Origin: Naganishia liquefaciens
Taxonomy: Eukaryota > Basidiomycota > Tremellomycetes > Filobasidiales > Filobasidiaceae
Direction: 5' to 3'
Assembly: GCA_013423385.1 (NCBI GenBank)
Contig: BLZA01000023.1
Location: 1,057,782-1,121,781, forward strand
DNA length: 64,000 nucleotides
Below the pieces are notes generated by a model that saw nothing but the letters and a program-made list of their open reading frames with translations, had not been told where the DNA came from and did not search any database. Position 1 is the stretch's first letter. The number at the start of each line of letters is the position of its first letter. The translations under genes and the position numbers were made by a program. This document shows, piece by piece, positions 12,101-22,141 of the stretch.

Positions 12101-12267
12101 TTCGACTCAAGGACGAGTTTGAGAAACAGGTGACCGAGATCTCCAAGGAAATCAAGGGCATGCAGGCTCAAGATGGGGATATCTACGAGCTGAACCAAGT
12201 GGTCAGGCGGGAGCAGTTGTTCAATAGGTTGATCGCCATGGGCAATCAGCGGTGGGAGAGCTTGTAG
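9192..12267 (+). CDS. DUF3292-like multi-pass membrane protein
   Basis: Function unknown. A low-complexity Pro/Ala/Thr-rich N-terminus of about 200 residues precedes the conserved part, which begins near LEDDRLWALLRKFD and NHTLILTSHKLPPTEPDLRR and continues with NMERLYAGAGIGLIRSINEI. A first membrane hairpin follows (FAWCLGLAIPTVILFLITLI), then an acidic Ser/Asp linker. A second hydrophobic region (GAIFAPLFLASAVVPAWIW) is followed by WFVRAVPDWKEKLDMR. The C-terminal domain resembles a GRAM or PH-type fold (YPCKLNGKPGHIVIQPLSVY, then IVEIKKGGVSMPRAVLGW) and ends NQRWESL at 12267. There are several introns, including ones near 9890, 10440, 10890, 11010, 11290 and 11470. The family name is given from memory of the fungal DUF3292 group and is moderately sure. 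The promoter is shared with GLC3 across 278 bases. Confidence 0.7.
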
Positions 12268-12754
12268 TCTCGTCTCCGCGCATAACGAGGCAAAACCTAG
12301 TACAATCATCTGATGGTATACGATTTTCGTTCTTCTTGGTAGACGTAGCCTCGTGCCTTCTTCTGAAGCACTGATCGGTCATCCACTTGGCTGAAAGCTG
12401 GCAGAATACTGGACGGCATTTTCTGCTTTCGTAAAACAAGAGGAAAGGACGCGTAAGCCGATTGCTTTTCCCTCGGAGCGAAAGCTGGTCAAGAGGAGAA
12501 GCCATCACAAACCTTGACACTGTTGTGCGTTGTAAGCCTCAATATCATTACTCGACACTCCTTCGGCTTGTTCTTGAATTCACCGCAAATCCCCTTCCGT
12601 CATCACGCATATCAAAGTTCTGTATCAACGACAATCCGCCTGACGGGGCCTTGACACCTTTCTTGGACTGCCGTCACGATCTGAATCAAATTGGCACACC
12701 CAACCATCAATCAACCGTTCAAAGATACCTCAAACACTTGCTCCATCTAAGACC
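12268..12754. other. Intergenic region, no gene recognised
   Basis: Roughly 490 bases downstream of the DUF3292-like gene. It holds that gene's 3' untranslated region and possibly the upstream part of the kinase-like gene. Nothing else could be supported. Confidence 0.4.
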
Positions 12755-14286
12755 ATGTCAGCAGCTATACATGACCAGACCATCTTTCCACTCGATCGCG
12801 CAAGCGGAACAGCTTCCTCCGCCACCTCTCATGGTCTCGCCGGGTCATTCAGTTGTCAGCGTCCATCCAGTCTGTGAGACTCGCCCTCCTCACGGCAAAT
12901 GCGATCGCCTACCTTTTCCGAAGTCCAGATGCTTGCCTCGCATTCAAGCGTACGGATTATCGACAATTGAAAAGAAGCCATCTTCACTCTTTCGCCGCAG
13001 GAACCGTTCCTCCTAATCCGAAATGAGATCTCAAGTGGTACTATAGGGTCCGGAACATCAACTCAACAGCGGCATGTACCGTGCTGCTGTTACTCTTTGA
13101 AAAGCAGGTCGCTGTGAACGTGAAGAATGCGAGTAATTCAGGATAGCGGCGCTGCCTTGGACCAATTTCGATGACGACTATGTGACTTTGGAAGGTTGTC
13201 TCGTGGAATCCCCAGGTGCGGTGCGAATGCGCGCCCTTTGCGACGCTCGAAAGGATCCCAAGACTCGGATTTACGCCAGTTTCAAGTCTGCGCATGATCA
13301 TCCGCGTCACAGACTATACAACCCAATCGTTAGAAGTTTCCTTCGAGAAGTCGCCGCGCTCAATCGCGTCATGGGAGCTCGTGGATGTCAACAGATCATT
13401 GAATACGACATCTTCCCCTTGCAGAAGCAAGCCAAACTTGTTGGTGAGTACCAAAGTACAAGTCGTGCGAGCCTTTCCTGCTTAAAATTCTGCTCGGACA
13501 GCTTGTCGCGAAGGAAAGCCCTTGGGTATCAGGTTGCGCCACCAGATCAATCAAGATTTCGATACCCAGCAGGTAAAGAGCCTGAAAGTATCACAGATGG
13601 CTCACCTCGAGAACTAGAACTTGTGCTGATCATCCTCGCCTTGACGATGAATGCCGTTTGCCGATATGCATTCTCGAGGAGTACTGTACAACGGCATCGG
13701 CGAAGATATTTTGCGATTCGGACAGAATTAACACCCTAGTTTGACTGACTTTGCGCTGTCAAGGTCCACTGCCGCAGACCCCATGACGGGTCCTGAGCGA
13801 GGGTCATTTGAACGAGCTGGCGATCTATACCTTGCCGCTAACGAGACTCCAACCATCCAGTACTCTCGGACCGACTTGTGCGGCTTCAACACAACCAAAA
13901 GCGACGTTTACGCAGCTGCGCTTGTCTTATCCAAGGCGTTCTGCACCATGAAAACCGACTTCACGGACGAGAAAACGACGAAACCATTAGATTGGACGAC
14001 GCTTGTAAAGGCGGAAAGTCGGCGGGCTAAAGTGCTTTCTCTGCTCCTAATCCTGGATCTTTTCCGAATGTGCTTGCACCCTGATCCAGAATACCGCGTC
14101 CCTGCCGCTCTGGCAGTCTGTCAGGCTCAAGCTTTTGCTAGCATGATAATGTCTCCGGGGGGAGAAGCGGCGCTGCGTTACGTGCTGTGGAATCCTAACT
14201 CCGTGTACCCAGGATCCCTCGCCAGCAGTCGGGCACCGCCCTTTCCCTCATGGCATATTCGAGGAAGGGTCGCGCGTAACGGGTAA
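12755..14286 (+). pseudogene. Degenerate protein kinase-like gene, possibly a pseudogene
   Basis: Blocks of a kinase fold appear in order. An N-lobe-like stretch holds RIYASFKSA and SFLREVAALNRV. A catalytic-loop-like stretch reads MHSRGVLYNGIGEDILRF, where the HRD motif is absent. The activation segment reads HPSLTDFALS, with DFG replaced by DFA. Then come YLAANE in place of an APE motif, TTKSDVYAAALVLSKAF (helix F), and CLHPDPEYRVPAALAV (end of the C-lobe). In the frame joining the catalytic loop to DFA a TAA stands at 13729-13731, and I found no clean intron that removes it. The 5' end is uncertain: an ATG at 12755 opens a 41-codon frame, but the exons after it could not be joined with confidence. 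Either this is a pseudogene or the splicing is unusual. In any case the missing catalytic residues argue against phosphotransfer. Confidence 0.42.
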
Positions 14287-14780
14287 TCGTTGGAGAGCTT
14301 GGAGAAAGGCCTATCGGTGGTGGGATGGCTGATCAGAAGATAGCAAATGATCACGCACAAAAAGGTGAGCTAGAACGAGAACAAGATGCCAAGATGACCA
14401 TTTCAGCCGAATTGATTGCAGGCTCAAGGGCTATATCAAAGTAACGTGCGCCAAAGCATGTCCAGATCTGGGATATGGCTCAGTCGTGAGTCATCTAGCT
14501 TTGTCCGTATAGCATGATCCCTGTCTTCAAGACAGCGGAGGCAGAGGAATGTTGTGAATGCGATAAGTTATCACGATCCGCTGAGACTCCGTATTTGCTG
14601 ATTGCATGTTTCATGTTGACGCATCGAGTATGGTAGTGAATTACACGTCTTTGATAACTTGCACTATTAACCCATTTGCTTTGCTTTGATTTTTCTACAA
14701 GGCGATCGTACTATAATGGGGCTCGAATGGCGCGCAGAGCGGCTTCAGATGAAGAGGGAGCAGCGTGACGGCGCCATCAG
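14287..14780. other. Intergenic region between kinase-like gene and PKA
   Basis: About 490 bases between two convergent 3' ends. It is more AT-rich than the flanks and shows no open frame of note. It should hold both terminators. Confidence 0.45.
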
Positions 14781-16819
14781 CTAGAATTCAGGGAAGAGAT
14801 GGTCATGAACGCCCCGACCCGTCTTGCCGTATTCCGTCACATCGGCTTCCGCATATCGGTCAAACCTGCCAAACACAATCAGCGCCCATTCGCCCAAGCG
14901 ACTTGTCGTCCACACTCCGACCTACTGGCTAGCATCTCCATCGCCCTCGATCCTTGGAACGTATGGCGCCGGAATCTCGCGTCGGTAGAGTTTTTCCCAA
15001 TCGACTTCGTTGAACCACGGGTGCGAGAAGATATCAGCGGCACCGCCGCGCAAGTTGCCGAAGCGCTTGGAAAGGTCGCCGACGAGCAGGTTTTTCAGCA
15101 GTTCCTTGGCGGTCGCGTCAAAGTAGGTGGGGTAGCGGACTTTGCCCTGTAGGAGAGGGGATCAGGGGAGCGAAGGGAAGGGGTTTTTGGCGGGTTGTCT
15201 TACAGCAATGATCTGTAATGTCACGTCAGCGGTCATTCAGGGGCGAGCATCAGGGGACTTGCCTTTTCATACAACTTCATTGGGTTTCCATCTTCGGTAA
15301 AGAACGGGGGGTAACCAGCCTGAGAATCAAAGTGAGCGCACGATCACGATGCGTGAGCCACTCTTGCTCACCAGCATTTCGAAAATGAGCACGCCCAGCG
15401 CGTACCAATCCACGCTCTTGTTGTAGCCCTTGCTCTGCACAACCTCGGGCGCGACTAGTATAACCCTGATCAGCTCCGCTCTCCCTCCCACACAATCCGT
15501 GCCGCAAGCCGCACTCACGGTAGTCTGGCGTGCCACACAGCGTCCACGTGATATCCGGCACGAGCTTGGCAAACCCAAAGTCGGTCACCTTGACGTGTCC
15601 GTCGGCGCCGAGCAGCAAGTTTTCGGGCTTGAGGTCGCGGTAGATGATGTCGAGCGAGTGAAGGTAGTCGAGGGCGAGTGCGACCTCGGCCGCGTAGAAT
15701 TTGGCGACCGAGTTCGGGAAGCGCTGTGCGAGGGCAAGGCAGTGTTAGTAAACCGATACGAGCGTGTTCTTGGTTCCCGCCGCCAGGGAGAGGGGGACCA
15801 TACCTGACTCTTTCGCAACAAGCTGAACAGTTCACCACCGGCAACGAAATCCATGACCATGTACAGATTGTTGACGTCGCCAAACGTGCCCCACAAGTTG
15901 ACCAAAAACGGATGTCGCACCCGTACGAGCATCTCGCGTTCCGAATTGGTATGCTCGACCTGCTTCATGCGGACGACTTTTTCCTTGTTGAGCACCTTGA
16001 CGGCGTAGAAGCGACCATTGTGCCGGGATCGAACGAGGTGGACGCGGCCAAAGGAGCCCGTGCCGAGGCTATTGCGCGAGGTGTCGGATGTCAATCTCGG
16101 AAGGGAAGGGGGGAGCTCACAGCCAGTCGGCGCGAAAAATCCGCGACTCACGTTCTCTCGATCTGAAAATCATTCAGCCCATACCTGCCCGCGGTTTTCC
16201 GGAGCGAGGGGACGGCAGGGACGCGGACTCCACTGCTCGTCAAAATGTATCCCGTCTCGGCGGTCTGTGATTGCTTGGACACCGACGTCGCCTCTTGAGC
16301 CTGTTGATGCTGCTGCTGCTGCTGCTGCTGTTGTTGTTGTTGTTGACTGCGCGCGAGTGCCTCGGCCTGTGCCCGTGCTTGCGCCTGAGCCTGTTCATAA
16401 GCCGCTTGGCTTGCCTGAGCATTCAGCGCCGCCACACGGGCCTGCTGCGCTGCGTATTCCGCCGCCGCCTGTGCTTGTTGTGCCTGGCAAGACGGGTAGT
16501 GATTAGAACGCATGTTTACCCCGGATACTCAAAAAACCGCGCGCGCACCTGTAGCTGCGCCGCCTCCATCTTTTCGCGCATCGATACTTCCCCAACACCG
16601 CCTTGCGTCGCGTCGTGCCCACCCTGATTCGTCAAGCTGAGCCCCGACACATCCATCGTATCGATGCTCATCTGCCTCGCTCCGGATCCGTGGATATCCT
16701 GCTGCGAATGACCATCGGTGCCGTGTACGTTGACGACGGGAATCCCCGCCAAGGCGACACCGGAACTGGCCTCGGCGATGGCATGCTGCTGCAACGACAT
16801 GGCTGATACGTCACCGCCC

Positions 16820-16853
<34 letters not shown>

Positions 16854-17214
16854 CTTCCTGCTTTTGGTAATCCTCCCCGCCGAGAATCGTGCTCAGCGTT
16901 CTACTCTGGCCCAATGCCGAGTGCGATGCACGCCCGGCGATCAGGTCACTGCTGACGCTCGAGCCGGATCCGCCTGCGGATGAATTGGCGACCGTCGGCG
17001 AGGACGCGGACGAGTCGATCGAGGAGTGATGATGCGGCACAGCCGTTGATGTCGATGGTGTCGGTGATGGTGCGGGTGCGCGCGGGCCCTGACGGAGGGG
17101 TTGTTGCGGTACTTGCTGCTGCTGCTGCTGCTGCTGATGCTGTTGCTGTTGCTTCGCACCACTGGGCGAAGACTTGTCTCGTGCAAACTTTGCGAGGAAA
17201 CCCGAGGGCATCAC
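14781..17214 (-). CDS. PKA1: cAMP-dependent protein kinase catalytic subunit
   Basis: Serine/threonine kinase released from its regulatory subunit by cAMP. In basidiomycete yeasts it drives nutrient sensing, mating and, in pathogens, virulence traits. The N-terminus ([16 protein letters not shown]) is followed by about 300 residues rich in Gln, Ala and Ser, with three poly-Gln runs. The kinase domain starts at [20 protein letters not shown] (glycine loop) and has [13 protein letters not shown] (ATP lysine), the acidic patch of [34 protein letters not shown] and an activation loop [10 protein letters not shown]. The AGC tail ends HDHLFPEF, the hydrophobic FxxF motif that closes PKA proteins. 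At least seven short introns. The family is certain; the long Q-rich leader is larger than in animals but usual in fungi. Confidence 0.95.
16306..17151. repeat. CTG/TTG triplet tracts coding poly-Gln in the PKA gene
   Basis: Three triplet runs lie at about 16306-16344, 16821-16850 and 17114-17151 on the plus strand and read as glutamine runs in the minus-strand gene. CAA codons interrupt the first and third runs, while the second is nearly pure CAG, so its length is the most likely to vary between strains. Confidence 0.85.
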
Positions 17215-18029
17215 GAACGGAGGGGAGGAGAGGGAAGGAGAGCGGGATGAATACGGGACCCGGAGGACAAGGGGAGAGGGGACGGGGCTGCGCGCTACTC
17301 GTTTCGCTCAGTCAGGGCGCGCGTCGCTAATGAGACAAGGTAAAGTGGAGTCGATCGAGCCCGACCCGAGGGTGCATGCATGCGATTCCATCCCATCTCG
17401 CCCATCCTATCCTATCCCATCCCATCCATCTCATCTCTATCCGTCGCGCATCTGGTCCCCGACCACCACCCCCGTGCAAGCCCGCTCGCCCGCCCGTCCG
17501 CCCGCCCGCCAGCCAAAGCCTCGATTTCCCCCGTCTCTCTGGCTGGCGCTGTCGTCATTAGCGCTGTACGTACCCCCCCGCGCGCGACCCGGGGGTCTCG
17601 TCGAGCGATATTCATCCCGCGCGCGCGTTCGCGTGCTCCACTGGTACAAAAAGTGCTTGGAAATCATACTCTATCCTACTCCCATCGCATCCTACGCTCA
17701 TGTATCCCCGACCCTCGTGCCCCTCATCCCCCCATCCCCATCCATGCAGCGCGCCCAGAGCGAGGCGATTGCACCTCCCCCTGCCCGACTTTTGGGCTCT
17801 CCACCCTGACATAAAGATGGCTGAAACGAGGATCGCTGCTTCCGCGCGTCGCCCATCATGCCGGAAGCGGTAAAGCCCCCTGCGGTGCGCCCGCTCACAC
17901 TGTACTGCATCCTGGAGATGGGCCCGACTCGGTCGCGCGGGGACGGCCAACTCGCGCATGGCCATGACTAGGGATGGAATCACCGCGATAGCGATACTAC
18001 AAAATTACCCTCAACCTGTCCTCACGTCC
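17215..18029. other. PKA upstream region, C+T-rich
   Basis: 815 bases upstream of the PKA start, ending at the STE11 stop. The plus strand carries a long CCATCC/TATCC pyrimidine run (about 17386-17460) followed by CCCG-rich sequence. Pyrimidine tracts of this kind are common in fungal promoters. Several open frames cross it (for example 17612-17983 minus) but none has a family. Confidence 0.4.
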
Positions 18030-19530
18030 CTACCCCACCTTGGCTAGCCACGCGCCGGCCAACAACTCGCTCGCATCAGGTCGCGCATGATGATCAATCT
18101 CGAACGTTTGCTGCAGCATCGCCACAGCATCGACCGAGATATCCGTCGGGATCGTCGGCTTGGACATTTGTCCGATCTGCGCAGTGGGAACGGGTGAGTA
18201 CGTGGTCGTCCGCAAAGGAGAGTCAAATCCCCCTCCCTCCCCCCCCTCCCCTGGCACGTACTCGAAAAATGGCTTGCATCTGGGTGAGATCAGGCCACGG
18301 ATGCTCGCCCGTCAGCATCTCTATCACCAGGCATCCGACACTCCAGATGTCGGCTTTTTTGGTGTACGCCGTCTGCTTGACGACTTCGGGAGCCATCCAA
18401 AAGACGCTGCCTTGCAGAGACGGTCGATTGAGGCGCATCGTCGAGAGCAAGTCTGACCACGGGGCAAACGTTAGTTGTCGTTTCCCCTGCGAGCGCGCGC
18501 CCCCACTACCTACTATTCTCGACTTTTTTCGAAATCCCAAAATCCGAAATCTTGACGCCGCCTTTATTGTCGACTAAAATATTGGCGCCCTTGATATCCC
18601 GATGTACGATCCCCTTGTCGTGCAGGTATTCGAGGCCCGTCAAGATCTGCCGTACAAAGTTTTTCACGAGCGCTTCCTCGAACGCGCCATAGTTGCGCAA
18701 CAGGGCTGCGACCGAGCCGCCGGGGACGTATTCGAGGAAAATGTTGAGGTGCTTTTCGTCGGCCGACGAGTCTGGTCGGAGCGGAAATCAGCGACCTCAT
18801 CCGCTCCCGCAATCGTGGTCCTTCGGCACTCACCGAGATACTGCACGATATTCTCGTGCTGGAGCTCCCTCAGCAAGGCAATCTCGCGCTGCAAAGCCGT
18901 CATCATGCTCTGCTTCTTGTCCTCATTCTGCACACCGACGCTCAAATCGACCTGCTTGACGGCCATGAGGAGCCCGCTGTGGGCATCCATGCCAAGGTAA
19001 ACTTGACCAAACGAGCCGGCGCCAATGAGCGCGCCTTTGATCCACTTGATAGAGCGCTTGTCTAAAAAAAGGCGTTGGCGGGCCGGATTCAGGCGTCATG
19101 AAGGAGCGCGCACTTACCACCCGTCGACGTAAACGCCTTGCCGTGCTCATTCTCGACCTCTTCCTCGTCTTCTTCACTCTCCTCTTCCTCACTCTCCTCC
19201 TCGCTCTCCTCGTACGACTCCTCATCCCACTCCTCCTCCTCGCTCTCTGGCTGAGGCGGCAATCCGCCTGGGCCCAACGCCGCCGCCGCCGCCGCCGCCG
19301 CCGCCGTTCCGACACCGCTCGAGAATCGATTCGCCGCCTCCTCGGCCTCTTGCTCCGACTCGGCAAACGTAATCACACTCGCCCGACGGTGCTCGAATTC
19401 GGCCGTGATTTCATCGACCGTAAGCATGCTCGGCGTGGCCGACTGCCGACGGTCGCGCAGCGGGATGTGGCTCTTGCGGCGGCGGGATGCGGTGGAAAAG
19501 ATGGATGCCGGACGTGTGTGTGGGGCGCCG

Positions 19531-19574
<44 letters not shown>

Positions 19575-20707
19575 GGCGTCGTCCGAGGCGTGGGTGTCAT
19601 CCGAGATGGAGACCCTCGGCACGTCGGCTTGCGCCAGTGTCGGCGGAGACGTCCGACGCACGCGGGCCGAGCCTCCTTCGCCCGAAGAGCTCGCGCTACT
19701 GGCGACGCTAAACCTCGACGGCATTACATTGTGCTCAATGCTGCTCGTCCGGGAGGACGCATAGCTCGCGCGATTCGAGTCTCCGACTGCCGTTGCCCCC
19801 GCGGTGCCACCGATCCGCAACATGCTATTCCGGTACCCGCGCTCGAGGTCCTTGCGCTTGGCGGCGGGAAAGTAGTCGGCAAGATGCGTCGAGATGAGTT
19901 CACTCGGCGGACGATGACCGAAAAAGTTGTACATTTTCTTGCCCCGACTGGCGAGGAATGACCCGGACGACGGGGATTTCGTTGCCGGCGGTGGTTGCGG
20001 TGGTGACGGCGCCGGCGGAAGCGGTGGCGGCGCTTGGCCGAGCGTAACACCGAGCGCCGACATGACGCTCGACATGCTCGCCCTGTTTGTCTTTTTCCTT
20101 TGCTGTTGCTGCTGCTGCTGCTGCTGCTGCACGGGAGCCACCAGGTACGCCCCCGGCTCGGTCGGGGATCCCTTGCTCGGCAGTGCCTCCCCGAAGAATC
20201 CCTCGATATCCTTGCGGTGGCCAATCTTGCGAACCTTGCGCAGCGTGAGGCCGCGGGAGCGCGCAGGATCGTCGAGAGATGATTGACAGATGGACATGAG
20301 CTGGCTTTCCGTCAGGGGATCTGTTTCGAGGGTGTTTAGCGCAGCATAGAGTGGGAGGATTGTACGCCACTTACCCTCTACAGACGGCGCAAACACGGCC
20401 CAGCCATCGACGATCAACGCCCTTTCCCCGCGCGCATCCCCTCCCTCCTCCTCCTCCTCTTCCTCCTCCTCACTCCCACTCACGCCACCGAGACCGACAC
20501 CGCCGGGGCCCGCCTTGCCAAACTTTTTCAACACCTTTTCCATCACCTCGCACCCGTCCGCGCACCGCTCGAGGTCGACGACGCGCGTCGATGCGTCATC
20601 CGCCAGAATGAATTTCACGCATCGCCTCCGAACGGCATCGAGGGAAAGGACCTGTGCGCTCTGGGATCGTTCCGTGAGCTTGCCCGGGCGTGACGCCGCG
20701 GCCACCA

Positions 20708-20742
<35 letters not shown>

Positions 20743-21704
20743 GCATACTCTTGCGCCGGCGAGGCCGCCGCCGCCGCCGCGACACGACCCCTAGTGTTTC
20801 CCAAGCCGGGAGGCGAATGCGCTCCTCCGCTGCCAGACGACCCCGGACGCAGCAGCGCCATCCCCGTCCCCGTCCCGAGACTCGACATCCTCCCATGACT
20901 CGCCGACGCGGCGCGCGTGATCCCTGGTCTGTGTACCGACTCTCCGGGCCTTGCCGGGAGGGGCCGATCGATGAATTCCCGTGCGGGCGGGGCGTGCCGT
21001 GCGGATACGGATGCGGACGGGCCCGGGGATGGGTCATTGTTGCTGGGTGGTGAGACGGCTGCAGGTGCGCGAAGCCGCCGCGAAGGGGTAGGTTGCTGTT
21101 GTGGTGCGGGGACCGAGGAATGGAACGGTGATACGTCTGGACGTCCATGCGGCGGAGTCACGGAAGCGGACGGATCTTTTCGTGCGTTCCGGGGCGAGAG
21201 GGATGCGTGACTCGTCTGATGCAGGTCGAGCGGCGGCGGGCGGGATCCATTGAGTCGTTTGATGGAGCCGCTCGTGCGTGCGAGAGCAGGGGATTCGTGT
21301 GCGTGCGCGTGTGCGGTCCCCAAGAGGGATCCATCGATGGGCGTGGTTTGGCCGTTGAGTTGTACTTCGATAGGTGATGCACGAGTCGGATACCGTGTCG
21401 TCGCCGTCGCCGTCGGAGCCCTTCGCAAGTCGACCGCCGCCGCCGCCACAGGATTCGCCGTCCCTGCCACGCCGGCCCTCCTCCTCAACTCTTTGATCCC
21501 ACTCAAAAGCCTCACCCGTTCGCCGACCTTGCTCACGCCCAACTCGCGCAACTCGTCCTGTCCCAAATCGAGAATCACGGCGCCCGTGATATCATTCTCG
21601 CGAAACTTGTCGGCGTGGTGTGCGCACTTGTACTGGGCGAGGAATGCGGCAATGTGCGAGTGCTGCCATGCGGCGAGGCGCAGCGGTGGCGGCGGGTCCG
21701 TCAT
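18030..21704 (-). CDS. STE11: MAP kinase kinase kinase, Ste11 type (SAM-RA-kinase)
   Basis: MAPKKK at the top of the pheromone/filamentation cascade, activated by Ste50- and Ste20-type partners. The start at 21704 ([13 protein letters not shown]) puts the SAM domain first ([13 protein letters not shown], then [17 protein letters not shown]). A long Ser/Pro-rich region with poly-Gln follows, then a Ras-association-like domain ([17 protein letters not shown]). Next is a linker with further Gln, poly-Thr and acidic runs, and last the kinase: [65 protein letters not shown] and HPWPDLTQM. It ends AWLAKVG. The open frame runs upstream to 21983, but that part lacks SAM-like sequence. Introns are few and lie mostly in the kinase part. 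The order of domains matches basidiomycete Ste11. Confidence 0.94.
19531..20742. repeat. Homopolymer triplet tracts in STE11
   Basis: A pure GTC run at about 19531-19574 codes a poly-Thr run in the minus-strand gene. CTG runs at about 20101-20130 and 20709-20742 code poly-Gln. All lie in the linkers between the SAM, RA and kinase domains and not within a folded domain. Confidence 0.85.
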
Positions 21705-22016
21705 GGTGTGGGGCCAAGTGGGCGGGGTCCCTTTGGTGGGAGTGAAACGCGCGTCAGGGGAGACAAAATAAAGAAGAAGAAGCTGCGCAACGTCGTACGT
21801 AACGCGACAGACGCTCGCGGCTCGGCCATCGGCGACCCCGAGCTGTATATCCCCCCGCCCCTTCCCGCATGGGTTATTTCCTCCCAGCCAGTAAATGACG
21901 TGTCCTGATCCCCCTCGGCGCTCCCGTCGGCCGAAACACCTGGCCAGAGTGGGCAATGACGCTCCCCGCGCTCTCGGTGGCAATAATCCACCGCCGTAAG
22001 ATTTTTCCCCGACCGA

Positions 22017-22023
22017 TGACTCA
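22017..22023. promoter_or_regulatory. TGACTCA, Gcn4/Cpc1-type site upstream of LYS20
   Basis: A perfect palindromic TGACTCA stands 119 bases before the LYS20 start codon in the STE11-LYS20 divergent intergenic region. General amino-acid control factors (Gcn4 in yeast, Cpc1 in filamentous fungi) bind this heptamer, and lysine synthesis genes are known targets. The assignment rests on motif and position only. Confidence 0.55.
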
Positions 22024-22141
22024 GGGCGCGGCGCGGGCGGGCGAGGTATATGTCCAACTCTCTCTCTTTTCGCACAGGCGTCCTATCGCATCGTGGATAA
22101 TTCCAACAAGCCTCACTTATCACTCGCAACTACCCATCACC

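Noticed and set aside
19098-19961. Long plus-strand open frame of 287 codons
   Set aside because: It is antisense to STE11 and is rich in Arg and Leu because of the Ser/Glu/Thr repeats on the true strand.
21705-21983. Upstream extension of the STE11 open frame
   Set aside because: It is Arg/Gly-rich with no domain similarity; the SAM domain starts directly after the ATG at 21704, and the extension takes up promoter space shared with LYS20.
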